Shown here: in pieces, positions 54,688 through 64,000 of the stretch
Numbering within the stretch: the stretch's first letter is position 1
Layout of the letters: every line of letters begins with the position of its first letter
Assembly (NCBI GenBank): GCA_029953675.1
Contig: JAMWBK010000004.1
Span: forward strand, 2,841,001 to 2,905,000
DNA: 64,000 nucleotides
Source of the DNA: Rhodosorus marinus
Lineage: Eukaryota; Rhodophyta; Stylonematophyceae; Stylonematales; Stylonemataceae
Reading direction: 5' to 3'
Position numbers and translations under genes: made by a program
The notes under the pieces: model-generated
Databases searched by the model: none
Seen by the model: only the letters and a program-made list of their open reading frames with translations
Told to the model about the DNA's origin: nothing

Positions 54688-57600
54688 AACCTAGCTCTGC
54701 ACATCGGGCAGGCGGACGTACTTGAAGTTGTAAACCATTTGTACAAGCTGAACAAAGAGGGAGACAGGAGGAGCGCACAGGAGTGGAACGGTTAGCAGGT
54801 TTCAATGAACATGATTTGGTAGAGAAATGAGCTAAACGAACTAAGTGGATAGTGTTACAACTGTGCATCCGTTAACATACCATGCAGAATGGAACTTTTT
54901 CTTGCACTGCGGGCATGCCACCTTAGGCATCTGGGACGAGGAGAGGTGGAGTACTGAATAGCATATCGGACACTCCTCAACACCGTCAAAGACCTGCTTC
55001 AGATTGTGCTGCCAGAAGCTAATCGCTTCCGCAAACGTCCCGTCCTTCATCGCGAGCAATTTTGTAACTCCTGTGTGATGACAAAAATTCAAAATCGCGG
55101 TTGTCCTTTTTAAGTAACCACTGTACTCGGGAACAAGCAACCGAAAATTTCTCCTACCCAGCATAAGGTGTGAGCGCTTAGCGCTGGATATCTGCATGTC
55201 GCCACCACCTTTCACATCCACCGGAAGCAGCGGAAACGCTTCCGGAATCAGCAACGTGAGCTCCATACTAACCTGCCAGTCCGTCACGAAAAGTTCTTGG
55301 TCAGGTTCCAGTTTACACTCGTGAGCGGATCCCGAGCAGCTGCAAATCTGTTGTATCCCTACCTCCGTGAAGGAAAACACGGTCCAGATCTCACGTCCAA
55401 TAATCCGTATACTCATCTTCATATCACCATCGAAATCATCCTTCTGTTCACTCAGGTCTTTCTTGAACCTCCGCAATGCTGCCAGCTCAAACTCTACGAT
55501 CTGAGGACTTATCCTCTTCTTCACAAAGGACTTAATAGTGTTCACCGATGCCGCGTCGAAATCGGAATGATCAAACCACCGCCGCGACAACGCTGGAAGC
55601 CTGAGGAGAACGAGATAAATCGCCCTGGCCGCGAACCATGATATGTCTCCACTGCTTATCGAATTCCTCAAGTTGCCAAACGATTCGTCCGACACCGGAG
55701 ACAGAAAAACTTGCTTGAAATCGTCCTATTTGGCAATTACGGACAAGTCAGCTCAACTCAGTTCTCTTGCATGAAGAGTATCTCTGTACGCAAAGCGGAG
55801 ATAGTGAACAGGGCAAACCAACGTCGGACATTGGAATGGCCAATTCCAAGCATGTCTTCATGAAATCTGCTAAAACCCCATCATTGGCTCGTAGAAATTC
55901 TGTTACCGCACGACGGAATGAAGAAGAATTCCCGTCGGAGGAGGAACTACCGGAATTGATGAAGGTAAGATCCAAAACCAAGGACCATACGACGATGGAT
56001 TCCAGCTCAGACGCTGAGAAGAACAACATTTCCATGCAGGAAAGATTTAGTTCAGAGGTCCGCGTATGCATGCGGAGAATGGCATGTGAGCTCACCGCTC
56101 GAAGATTTTATCGCATCTGCAAATTCCTTTGGAAGTTTACGATCGTCAAGTTCTGATTCGTCGCTAGTTGACACTGCAGGAGGTCCCTTTCGCAGAATAG
56201 TTCTGTACACAGCGGACCTCACCACTCCGCTGCACGATCTGTATAGAGGACACTTTTTATCAGCCACAGTGGCATTCTTTCTGTGCTCCTCTGGGAAATG
56301 GAAAGTCTATTGGCAGTCAGCTTACCGGAGCTGTTGGAGGAGCACGTTGTAGCTGAATTGGGTGATACTCTGCTCGTCTATAACGTTCTCGAGAGCCCAC
56401 TGAATCGCGCTTTCGACTGGTGCTAGAGGAGATGACAAATCGCGGTTGAGATAGACAAGCGAGCTTCTGGTTCTCGTCCGAAGCATCTCTTGATCATCTC
56501 CTCCAACAAGAGAGGAGCGAAGCAGCTTCTCTGCCAAGGGTAGGGCCTGTTTCATTTCCGAAGATTGGTTCCTTAGACACCGGTCCGCAATTTCAACGGA
56601 AAATCTGACATCGTCATCATCCAGCTGCACGTTGGCGTGCATAACACATCCCGCCAGGACGTTCAGAGCGGCAAGCAGGTCAAACTGGAGGTTCTGCTCT
56701 GGAGTGGTAACTTTCAATCGTTGTCGGTTAACATGGAGCTTCCGAAGATCCCTGAAAGCTCTATAAAGTATCAAGCAGGAATCGGTCCCGACTAGTTGGT
56801 TCCCAAGGGGGAACAAGGCTCCTCCAAGCGAGAACAGATGTTGAATCCGGGCCCAGTCCTGGAAGTCTGCAACTTCAAGTTGGCTCAACGACTCCTGGAA
56901 ATGAAGTCCGAAGTCCTTGAGAGCTAATTCCTAGGACACAACATGAAACCCCGACAAACATAGGGGGTGGAAAGGTGTCAGCAGCACACACAACATACGC
57001 AATTGAACCATGATCGAGCCGTATAGTGAATTATCCGATTAAAACACTTTCGTGCTTTCTTCTTTCCATATCCTACCTTCTTGTCTAGCGGAATATTGGA
57101 AGCACGGATCCGCTGAATTACAACAATCCATGATTTCGGTCGCCGAAACGCCGACTTCGCGACATCGATGGAAATTGATTCTCCGCTCTTCTCAAGGCAT
57201 CTTTGCAAGAGGTGCCCAAAGGCCTCAGTACTGCTCTCATCGAATATGTCTAACGCAGCAGTGATATCCGCGACCATGGACGTTTCGCTTTCGGAAGATT
57301 CGCAGATCAAGTCCAACGCCAGCGCTTTGGTCCTGTCACTCGATCTGATCGCAAGAAGTGCGAACACTGCTGGGCACCTCAAAACCTCCGTCACGCATTC
57401 AGCGACTAGGGCTGATAGGAAATCGTCGTTTTCCAGGTTGTTCTCTACAACGGGGTACACTAGCTCTCGGAAACCTGCTAAATCTGAGGAAAACACCTGA
57501 ATAGTAGAGACAAAACCATGTGCTCCCAATGAGCGAACCAAATCGTATACTTGAGGCAGCAACTGCCAAACGAGCTCAGCTGTCAGCACTGAGGGTTACA

Positions 57601-60570
57601 CCTCACCTGTTGCACCAGGTACCCTACAACCTTTCCAATAGTTGGTCTCGTAATCTGGTCACCGGCGAGAGAAAGAATGGTGTCAAGGAGAGACATCTTT
57701 TCTTCGACGTCGTCCAGTGACTCTGCAAGTTGCAGGACACCATCCACTGCTAGCCCCGCCTCCTTGTCGTTTGTATACTGAAGATTAGCCCAGGGGAGGG
57801 GAGATTTTCAGGCTGCCATACCGAGCTACTCTTGTCAAAGCAAGAGATTTTTTGTGCTCAGCAAACCTCATGGAGGAGGAATCTTGAACAGAAGTCGAAG
57901 GACGACTTCGTGTTAAGATTGCCATCCATCCGACTGATCGCCAGCAACGCAGTCTCCAAGTTGTTACCCAACGCGTCTGACAGTCCGACGAGAATCCTGT
58001 TCATGGTACTTTGCAGTAAAACTGATTTTCCCACTAACGTGCTGTGAACAAGCTCCCACTGCCCGTTCTCCAGGGCTTTCAACACCAAGTTGTCAACCCA
58101 CTCTCCACTGAACGACGCGTTCAGCAGCAGCGTCGATAACGATTTTGTGCTGGCCCCATTAGCGATTGCAGATAGTTCCTGTCCATTGAGGAGGCTTTTC
58201 GCAATGGGTGTTACTTCCTTAATTTGAACTCCGTCGAGGAGGAACTTTTGGGTCACCCTGTTTGCAGTCTGATAAGCTTGTCTGTCCAGCTCGACCTTTG
58301 AAACTGCTAGCGAAATAGCCTCCAAGCATAATATCGCTTTTGGAACAAAGTCTGAAGTTTCCGTCTGAAGCAGCACTTGGCTAAGAGCCTCTGTACACGG
58401 TCCTATATACAACGATCCAACCCGTCGTCCTTTTGGTTGAGAGCAAGACGGATATAAGTCAAAAAAAGTTTTTCGTAAAAAAGCCATTCTCATCAACCAC
58501 CGCTACGCGGAAAAGTCACCCGGCAGAAACTACTGGTCTTACTCTCGGGACGTAACAACAGAGCGTTCAAGAAGGCCTCCTGTCGCTCGATTACGCGCTT
58601 GAAGACTGCGATTTCACTCCTCCAGTTCGACTTGAGAATCAGACAAAACCTCTCCGCTGCTTCTGTTGTCACCTAGAAGCATTGATCCTCTCAGCAACGT
58701 TGCTCTGAAACGTTTGATGGTTCCTAACAGATCCCTATTTCCAGCTCACGCCGTTGGATAGTATACAGCCGAGAGGGAAGAGTCAACCTACCTGATCACG
58801 GCTTGAGACAGCACTGTAGAGCATGGAAGCTGCTTTGCCAGCCGATTGCCTGTCTGTATACCCAGATTCCAATGACAAGTATGAACTTATACTCTTCAGA
58901 ACGTGCTCTGTTGGGTCAACGTCGCGCAGTCGGCCTTTTTGAACTTGCACTACAGCCAAAGTGCAACATTCGCAATTTGTCTCAAACACCAGCCCTGCTC
59001 TTGGGCTTTTCGCATTGATCTTCTCTGACGAATCTACACACACAGCCGGTAACTTCGGGTGAGGAGATTCTGAACGCCCCTAGTGTCACCAGTCCTTGGT
59101 GTTGCACTTACCCAGAAGGGTCTCCAGCATACAAACTGAAGCTACCCCGCTCTCAGGAGAAGACTCAATTAGAATATTTAAAACTAGCAGCATTGATTGA
59201 CATATTGCAGATACATCCCCAGCGTCGTCCGATGTAGCCGTTCGCTTCACGGCGGATTGTACTCCGGAGAGTATCTAGCGCAATGTAAAGAGGAAGCAAG
59301 CCTTCCTCGTAAGCACTTTGACTGTTCATAATTGTGGAAATGCGAGGCGCGATGATCCAAGAGGTGGTGGCCTCCCTGTGGCGAAATAAGCAGCCAAACC
59401 CGAACCACTGGGCACTTGTTAATCGTTCCTACCTCCTGATGTTCTTCCTGCACAATTCGAGGGTCCGTTTTGATGACGGACAGCAACAGCTCCCAAGAGT
59501 CAAAGCGCGCGAGAGGATCAAGGATCGCCTTTTTCGCCAGGGGAAAAACTCTGTCGGAGGGGCCGCCTTCTTCAACCCATCTTCTTGCAACTTGATATGC
59601 GGTCCTTCGCAGTCCATCATTCTTCTTTGATCTTGCTGCCTTGCCGATGACTGATGGAATTGACTCTTCTAAGCCTTCAATACCTGCGCAAACCAGGTTC
59701 ACAGCGCCGTGAGGTGCGCGCCGTGTGTATAGTGAAATCGAACCCAGTAGAATACGGCTTCTAGAGCATACTGTGACGGTCATCCAAGTAAGCATTGGCT
59801 ACAGCCAATGCGCGTACGGTCCTCCTATCTTCGTTTGCTTTCATCTCGTCCTCCAAGAACTGATTGGATTCTGCTTGAACAAATGTCAAAGCCTGAGAAG
59901 AGCATTCCGCAAATGTCAGAAAGTTGTAGTCACTTCATGGGTCTACTGTGTGGTTTAAGAACTCACTTTCGATCTGGCCGAAGGCGATGGAAAGGCTTCA
60001 TTGAACGAGCTCTTCGCGACTGATGAAACTTCTACTGATTGATCCCCTCTAGCTGCGAGCCAGTTTGGTACTAACCCCTTCAGGATCTTAGCAACAGCTG
60101 CCTTATGGAGCTGCACAAGCTTGCTTACAATCACGAGCGCGTCTCTGCGGACCTGTGCCGGGTGCAATCGGGTAGAACAGTTGCAAGTTATTCAGCTCAT
60201 CGCTTGTGTTGGCAACCGTGTGGGTGTGGAGGAAGTGTCCTACGGCTGCGGCAGGATCATTCAACATGGCCCTTCGAAATATGTTCTCAAAAGATCTCAT
60301 GAACTCGATACTCTGCGGTGGGTCTTTCCGGCTTTCTACGTGCGCACGCAGCTCCGAGATTGCCTTCGTCCTGGTCGCCTCGTCCTTTTTCATTAAGCGC
60401 TGCGCCATTTGCAGTGCGCTTGTCGTCCAGTCATCCAGCTCGTCAGTTAAATCCTCCTCATCGCCAATGACTTTCCTCGTTATATCAGACAGCGACGTAA
60501 AAACTCCAGACCTAAGGTTTTCGGGGAGCAACGACGCAGATCCAGCAACCGAAGCATGCTTTTTCCCCAT
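54684..60570 (-). CDS. LTN1: Listerin E3 ubiquitin ligase, about 1520 aa
   Basis: Fifteen exons in consistent phase: 60570-60244, 60152-59967, 59892-59778, 59683-59433, 59274-59112, 59033-58792, 58672-58543, 58429-57867, 57777-57607, 57574-57077, 56930-56326, 56280-56096, 56013-55790, 55725-54881, 54747-54684. The N-terminus (MGKKHASVAGSASLL, then DLTDELDDWTTSALQMAQRL) matches the Listerin start that binds the 60S subunit and NEMF. A long HEAT-like region follows, then an RWD-like part and the C-terminal RING: CPICYSVL, CPQCKKKFHSAC and ACPMCRARF. Listerin ubiquitinates nascent chains stuck on split ribosomes. The intron between exons 9 and 10 would be only 32 nt; using an earlier donor at 57630 makes it 56 nt and removes eight residues. 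The exon 5 start is also less certain. The leader is G/T-rich on minus. Confidence 0.92.
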
Positions 60571-61278
60571 TTTGCTCTTTATAAAAACAGAACTAATCCC
60601 TCAGCCTGGACCAAAACATCCACAAATCACGCCATCCAAAACCTTAATCCCGTACTCAACCACAGCCAACCACGGCCAACCACAGCCTTTCCTTGTGCAG
60701 AATCTGTCCAGGACGAGACTTTAAAGTCTTAGTTAACTCTTTTAAAAGTAAGCTTTGCCACAGACTGACTCATAAGGCTTCGTCAGCGAATCACTCCCTG
60801 GAGCTTCGTTACCACCAGCCCAGCTGGCCTATTTTCTGCTTATCCAATCCCCCGGGGACACTGTCGCGCCGGTGCCGTTCGCCAGGAACATCTACTATTC
60901 AGCAACGACCAGAACACTTAGGCTGCATTTCTCAATGTGGTGTCTTTGTATGTTTGTTCAACGTACCAATGTTAAAGGTAGATAGACACAGCTGAGTCTT
61001 GCACCTTCCTCGCCAAACTAGCAAACAAACGCGTTCCCATTAGTGTATTTGTACGGGAACCGAAACTAAACAAAAACTACTAAAACACTTTCCAACCTAT
61101 TTTGTACTCCATAGTACAATGTATTTACTAACGCCGTTGTGGATGGAGGGACTTGAGGGGGTTTTGAGGGATTGGGGGGGGGGAGGAGCGGATTAGTTTT
61201 TTTGGCATTGAGATGGTGAGGTAGGTATTCAACAGTCTTCCGTTTTCTTCCTCGTCTTAGTTCTAGTGGGAGTAAAAC
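60571..61278. promoter_or_regulatory. Divergent promoter region between LTN1 and DPM3
   Basis: 708 bases between outward-facing start codons. The LTN1-proximal part (60571-60720) is C/A-rich on plus and the DPM3-proximal part (61130-61278) is G/T-rich on plus with a G10 run at 61174-61183, so each gene has its own leader. A short AT-rich patch lies near 61060-61130. Confidence 0.5.
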
Positions 61279-61672
61279 ATGAATGATCTGAAGAAAGGCA
61301 AGCTTGTATCTGCGTTGTTGATAGCATGGTCAGCTTTGTACATGGTTGTGGTTGTGGCGAGCTATCTTCACGACTCGAAGTGGATTCAGACGGGTGTTTC
61401 GGTGAGTGCTGGCTAAGCCTTTTTTATTGTGCGTTGGCTTTCGGGAGTAATCGGGGCAATACCATGACCTGATTGTGTATTTTTGCCTTCTGTTTTCTTT
61501 GGAGAAGATTCCCGGGTATCTGTTGGTTGTTTTCGGGTGCTACTCGCTGTGGACTGTTGGATTTGGACTGGCGACCTTTCCCGAATGTCCACGGGCGTTG
61601 CATGATCTTGGCAAAGAGATAAGGGCTGCCAAAGATGACCTCAGCGATAGAAGAAAAAAGCGCCCCAACTGA
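61279..61672 (+). CDS. DPM3: Dolichol-phosphate mannosyltransferase subunit 3, 95 aa
   Basis: Two exons, 61279-61401 and 61508-61672, phase 0. Two membrane helices: LVSALLIAWSALYMVVVVAS and PGYLLVVFGCYSLWTVGFGL, then the family tail ATFPECPRALHDLGKEI(R) with a coiled-coil end rich in Lys/Arg/Asp. Length matches DPM3 elsewhere (about 92 residues). In the endoplasmic reticulum membrane DPM3 tethers the catalytic DPM1 subunit, which makes dolichol-phosphate mannose for N-glycosylation and GPI anchors. Having DPM3 implies the multi-subunit form of the enzyme rather than a single-chain yeast type. The start directly follows the G/T-rich leader. Confidence 0.93.
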
Positions 61673-62083
61673 TGGAAACTTCCTAGTAAACCATAGGTAT
61701 ATATAGTATAAACGAAAGATCGCGTGTTCTCACTCGGCATCGTAGCGGGTCTTCCCGAACGAAGTACCATGCTATCCTATTTCTGCGGGGCGACACACGT
61801 AATATTAATTTTCTTCGATGGGACTTTCGCGCACCAGAATATTCCGCGAAGACAGCCAGGCCGCTTTCGAACCCATTTCACTGGCCGGAGGAGGTTCAGA
61901 TCCAATCGTTGTTTCTCAGTTCTTGTTCGTAAATAATACCCATCTTCCAAAAAGGTTCTATTAGCCAAGATCTTCGGGCTGGATTCGGAGACGCTACTCC
62001 GATCAACCAAAACGCAGTTCGTTCAGGAACAAGGGACACGCCGTACGGATGTCGGCTTCGCCTGGCCCAAACAAAGGAAGCTC
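61673..62083. other. Spacer, 3' flanks
   Basis: Between the DPM3 stop and the stop of the unresolved minus-strand gene. Nothing recognised. Confidence 0.4.
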
Positions 62084-62660
62084 CTAGTTCTGCTGTGAAG
62101 CTTCCCTAACTGCAGCCTCAACCGCAGCAGCCGTGTCATCATCATCTTCGCTGTCCATGCTGTGCACTGATCTCAGCCCAGCAGTGGCTGGTGGAAAAAG
62201 TGGGCAACAACCTCTTAAATTACGCCCTTACAAACTGGCCATCCATGAGAAAAAAGGAAAGTCCGTTGCAACCCACCTTGATTTTGAGCAGTCTCGACTG
62301 GTTCCTGAGGTTTCAAGTCGGTCTCCGCCTGACGTTTTGAAGCAAAGCTGCACGTCTCCCCAGCCATAGATCCTAACTGGTAGTGCTCGGGACTAGTTTG
62401 ATCATTTTCTTGTGCCGATTCGAATACTTTCATAAGTTCTCTCTCATCTTCCTGTTTTCAAATACAAAGCCTACGAGTAAGCTCCAGAGCTACCTGAGAA
62501 TCTGCCACACCGGCAAACAAGAACGCAAACCTGAAGCTCCATTAGCTGCTGACTACATCCTTCTATATGCTCCTCCAGAGCCGTTTTGAAGTTCTTGAGA
62601 GACTCAATTGCTGCAACATGCTTTCGAAGCAGATCTTTCTGGCTCTGAGGTTCCATCCAA
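62084..62660 (-). CDS. Unidentified coiled-coil protein, C-terminal exons
   Basis: A minus-strand frame ends at 62084 with an acidic, Ala-rich tail (DSEDDDDTAAAVEAAVREAS). Upstream, about 62660-62531 encodes a charged heptad-like helix (QKDLLRKHVAAIESLKNF, ALEEHIEGCSQQLMELQ) ending at a CAG|GTTTGC donor. Between them, 62420-62220 has an open stretch starting MKVFESAQENDQTSPEH that could be an intervening exon. Further possible exons lie between about 62700 and 63600, for example a helix reading QRSRLRELVETYWRYLKY at about 63560-63500. I could not join them into one frame or recognise the family. Confidence 0.4.
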
Positions 62661-64000
62661 TTTCCATCTTCACAACACCTCTGCGTATCCTCTTCACCAC
62701 CTTGTCAACGTCGCAAACGTGGGAATCCCTCAGGCGATTAGCAAATGGATTAAAAAACACGTCGGGTTGACGAGGTTTCTTCGTAGAAGACTTGTGGGGA
62801 GAAAGTCCGTCTCTTTTGGAAGCTGTAACGGCGGAAAATTTTGCCCAAGTACAACCACACGGTTCGTCAAATGATGTGAGGACAAGGTACCGAAAAATCT
62901 GCCGGGCACGCGAGGCAGTGGCGTGTTTCAACAAAAGGATGAATGGATTGATGTGAAGTACTTGATTTCAGGTAGGCGACAACTGGGCTCATGAAATCTT
63001 GAAGTTCGAACGTCTTTCCCCTCTGAACCCCAGACGCCTACCACATGTGGCTAATAGAGAGCTGTCAACTTGTGACTTGTGCATTAGATCCGTGAGGAGA
63101 GCTCGCCAGTCATGGTCTCACTGAAAAGAAACTCCCCACTCCCCCGAGTCGGAAGTCGTGTACCCTAAACATACCCTGAAGCAGCTTGGCGACCGATTGC
63201 ACAGCGCTGAGACGAGTTCGTACGGCAGAGCGGGAGGCACTCATCGCCAGCATCATTCATGTTATGCGCTCAGCAACGATGTTCGAGGTTCCTTCAGCGA
63301 AACGAAGGAGCAAATCGGCAGAAATTCACACAAGCTTCTCACGAGTAAGTTCGTCCATGGCGTCAAGCGCATAAAGAATCCTTCGGTTGCGCCCTTCGGC
63401 GAAAGCTTTGTATGTCTACATACGACGCCACGAAGCTGCCTCTGATTGCAGCTGTGGGGACTTTTAATCTGCTGCAAGGTATCATATTGAGAAGGGCTCG
63501 TATTTGAGATATCTCCAGTATGTCTCCACAAGCTCCCGAAGACGTGATCTCTGTTCTAGCAAAACGACGTTCGCTTGTTCAGTTACGACTACCAATTGAA
63601 GGAACGAACGCCCACCATGACTCAACGGGAGTCCAAGCGGGTCCTTCCTCGGCAACGTCGGTCCGGTCCCTCTGTTCGTACGTTCGCCGCCGCCTGTTGT
63701 TTTTTTCTTGCCAAGACTCCTGAAGCATGCCAAGCTGCTCGGTGCACGCTTTGTATCACCGACGATATATGAACAACTGTTCGCGTGCACTTAAATACCG
63801 AGCAGAGCCTGACAGTAAAATCACCCTGATGCACTATTAGCATGTCGGCGATTCTTGCATAACGTCGTTGAGCTGCGGACTGAAGAAAGTTATGGACACA
63901 GGGACTATCATTCAGGTCTAGGTATTCTGATCGCTTGCCTTCCGAGTCCGAAGCTAGTAGATCCGAATGCAGCTCTTCCCAAAATCATCCTGAGGGAAAT
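62661..64000 (-). other. Probable upstream exons of the coiled-coil gene, unresolved
   Basis: Several short minus-strand open segments with plausible splice ends lie here (near 62900-62700, 63390-63330, 63560-63500), consistent with a gene of many small exons that may continue beyond the right edge. No leader of the usual G/T type is seen before 64000, so the start is probably outside the window. Confidence 0.3.

Noticed and set aside
1-64000. Bacterial features: operons, Shine-Dalgarno sites, CRISPR arrays, IS elements
   Set aside because: Spliced eukaryotic genes, histone, exportin and SNARE genes show nuclear DNA; no array of spaced identical repeats was seen.

Overview
The window is nuclear DNA of a eukaryote with a primary plastid, most likely a red alga, with a glaucophyte as the alternative. 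Genes are monocistronic and lie on both strands. Most carry several short GT-AG introns of roughly 50-160 bp that I could place by matching reading phase and family alignment. The plastid evidence is a sigma-70 factor, a 2Fe-2S ferredoxin-type protein and pentatricopeptide repeat (PPR) proteins. Five predicted organelle proteins start with a phenylalanine motif (M-x-G-F-V or C-F-V-S-G) close to the amino terminus. That is the known signature of red-algal and glaucophyte plastid transit peptides, and no secretory signal precedes it.

Layout. 0-21 kb: four PPR genes (1-450 minus, partial; 6218-8893; 9754-11691; 19722-21279), with an F-box/LRR gene (12311-14026 minus) and a secreted, membrane-anchored C69-type dipeptidase (16160-18564) between them. 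21-28 kb: intronless histone H2A ending in SQEY (minus), the plastid sigma factor and a tail-anchored SNARE. 28-34 kb: a gene-poor island of decayed mobile DNA, with a BED finger/hAT-like remnant, a Ty3/gypsy integrase relic between direct repeats, and an unknown ORF family. 34-41 kb: mitochondrial-type serine hydroxymethyltransferase (+) converging on exportin-1 (minus). 41-44.6 kb: no supported gene, one perfect hairpin. 44.6-50 kb: casein kinase 1, a MAK32-like PfkB protein and a ferredoxin/DnaJ-zinc-finger fusion. 50-52 kb: inverted and tandem repeats. 52-62 kb: COQ8 kinase, Listerin and DPM3. 62-64 kb: an unresolved minus-strand coiled-coil gene.

Two structural themes recur. Nearly every confident start codon follows 100-400 bases that are G/T-rich on the coding strand, usually behind an AT-rich block. 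This shared leader helped choose starts. The convergent COQ8 and Listerin genes overlap by four bases (TTAA), which supplies both stop codons.

The genes serve unrelated housekeeping tasks: plastid transcription and organelle RNA processing (sigma, PPRs), one-carbon metabolism (SHMT), nuclear export (XPO1), ribosome quality control (LTN1), ubiquinone biosynthesis (COQ8), N-glycan/GPI precursor supply (DPM3) and vesicle fusion (SNARE). The most novel-looking coding finds are the ferredoxin/DnaJ-type zinc-finger fusion, the COQ8 with an N-terminal amphipathic repeat domain, and the unknown ORF family shared by 5.2 kb and 32.4 kb. Splice models are my manual inference and have not been checked against transcripts.
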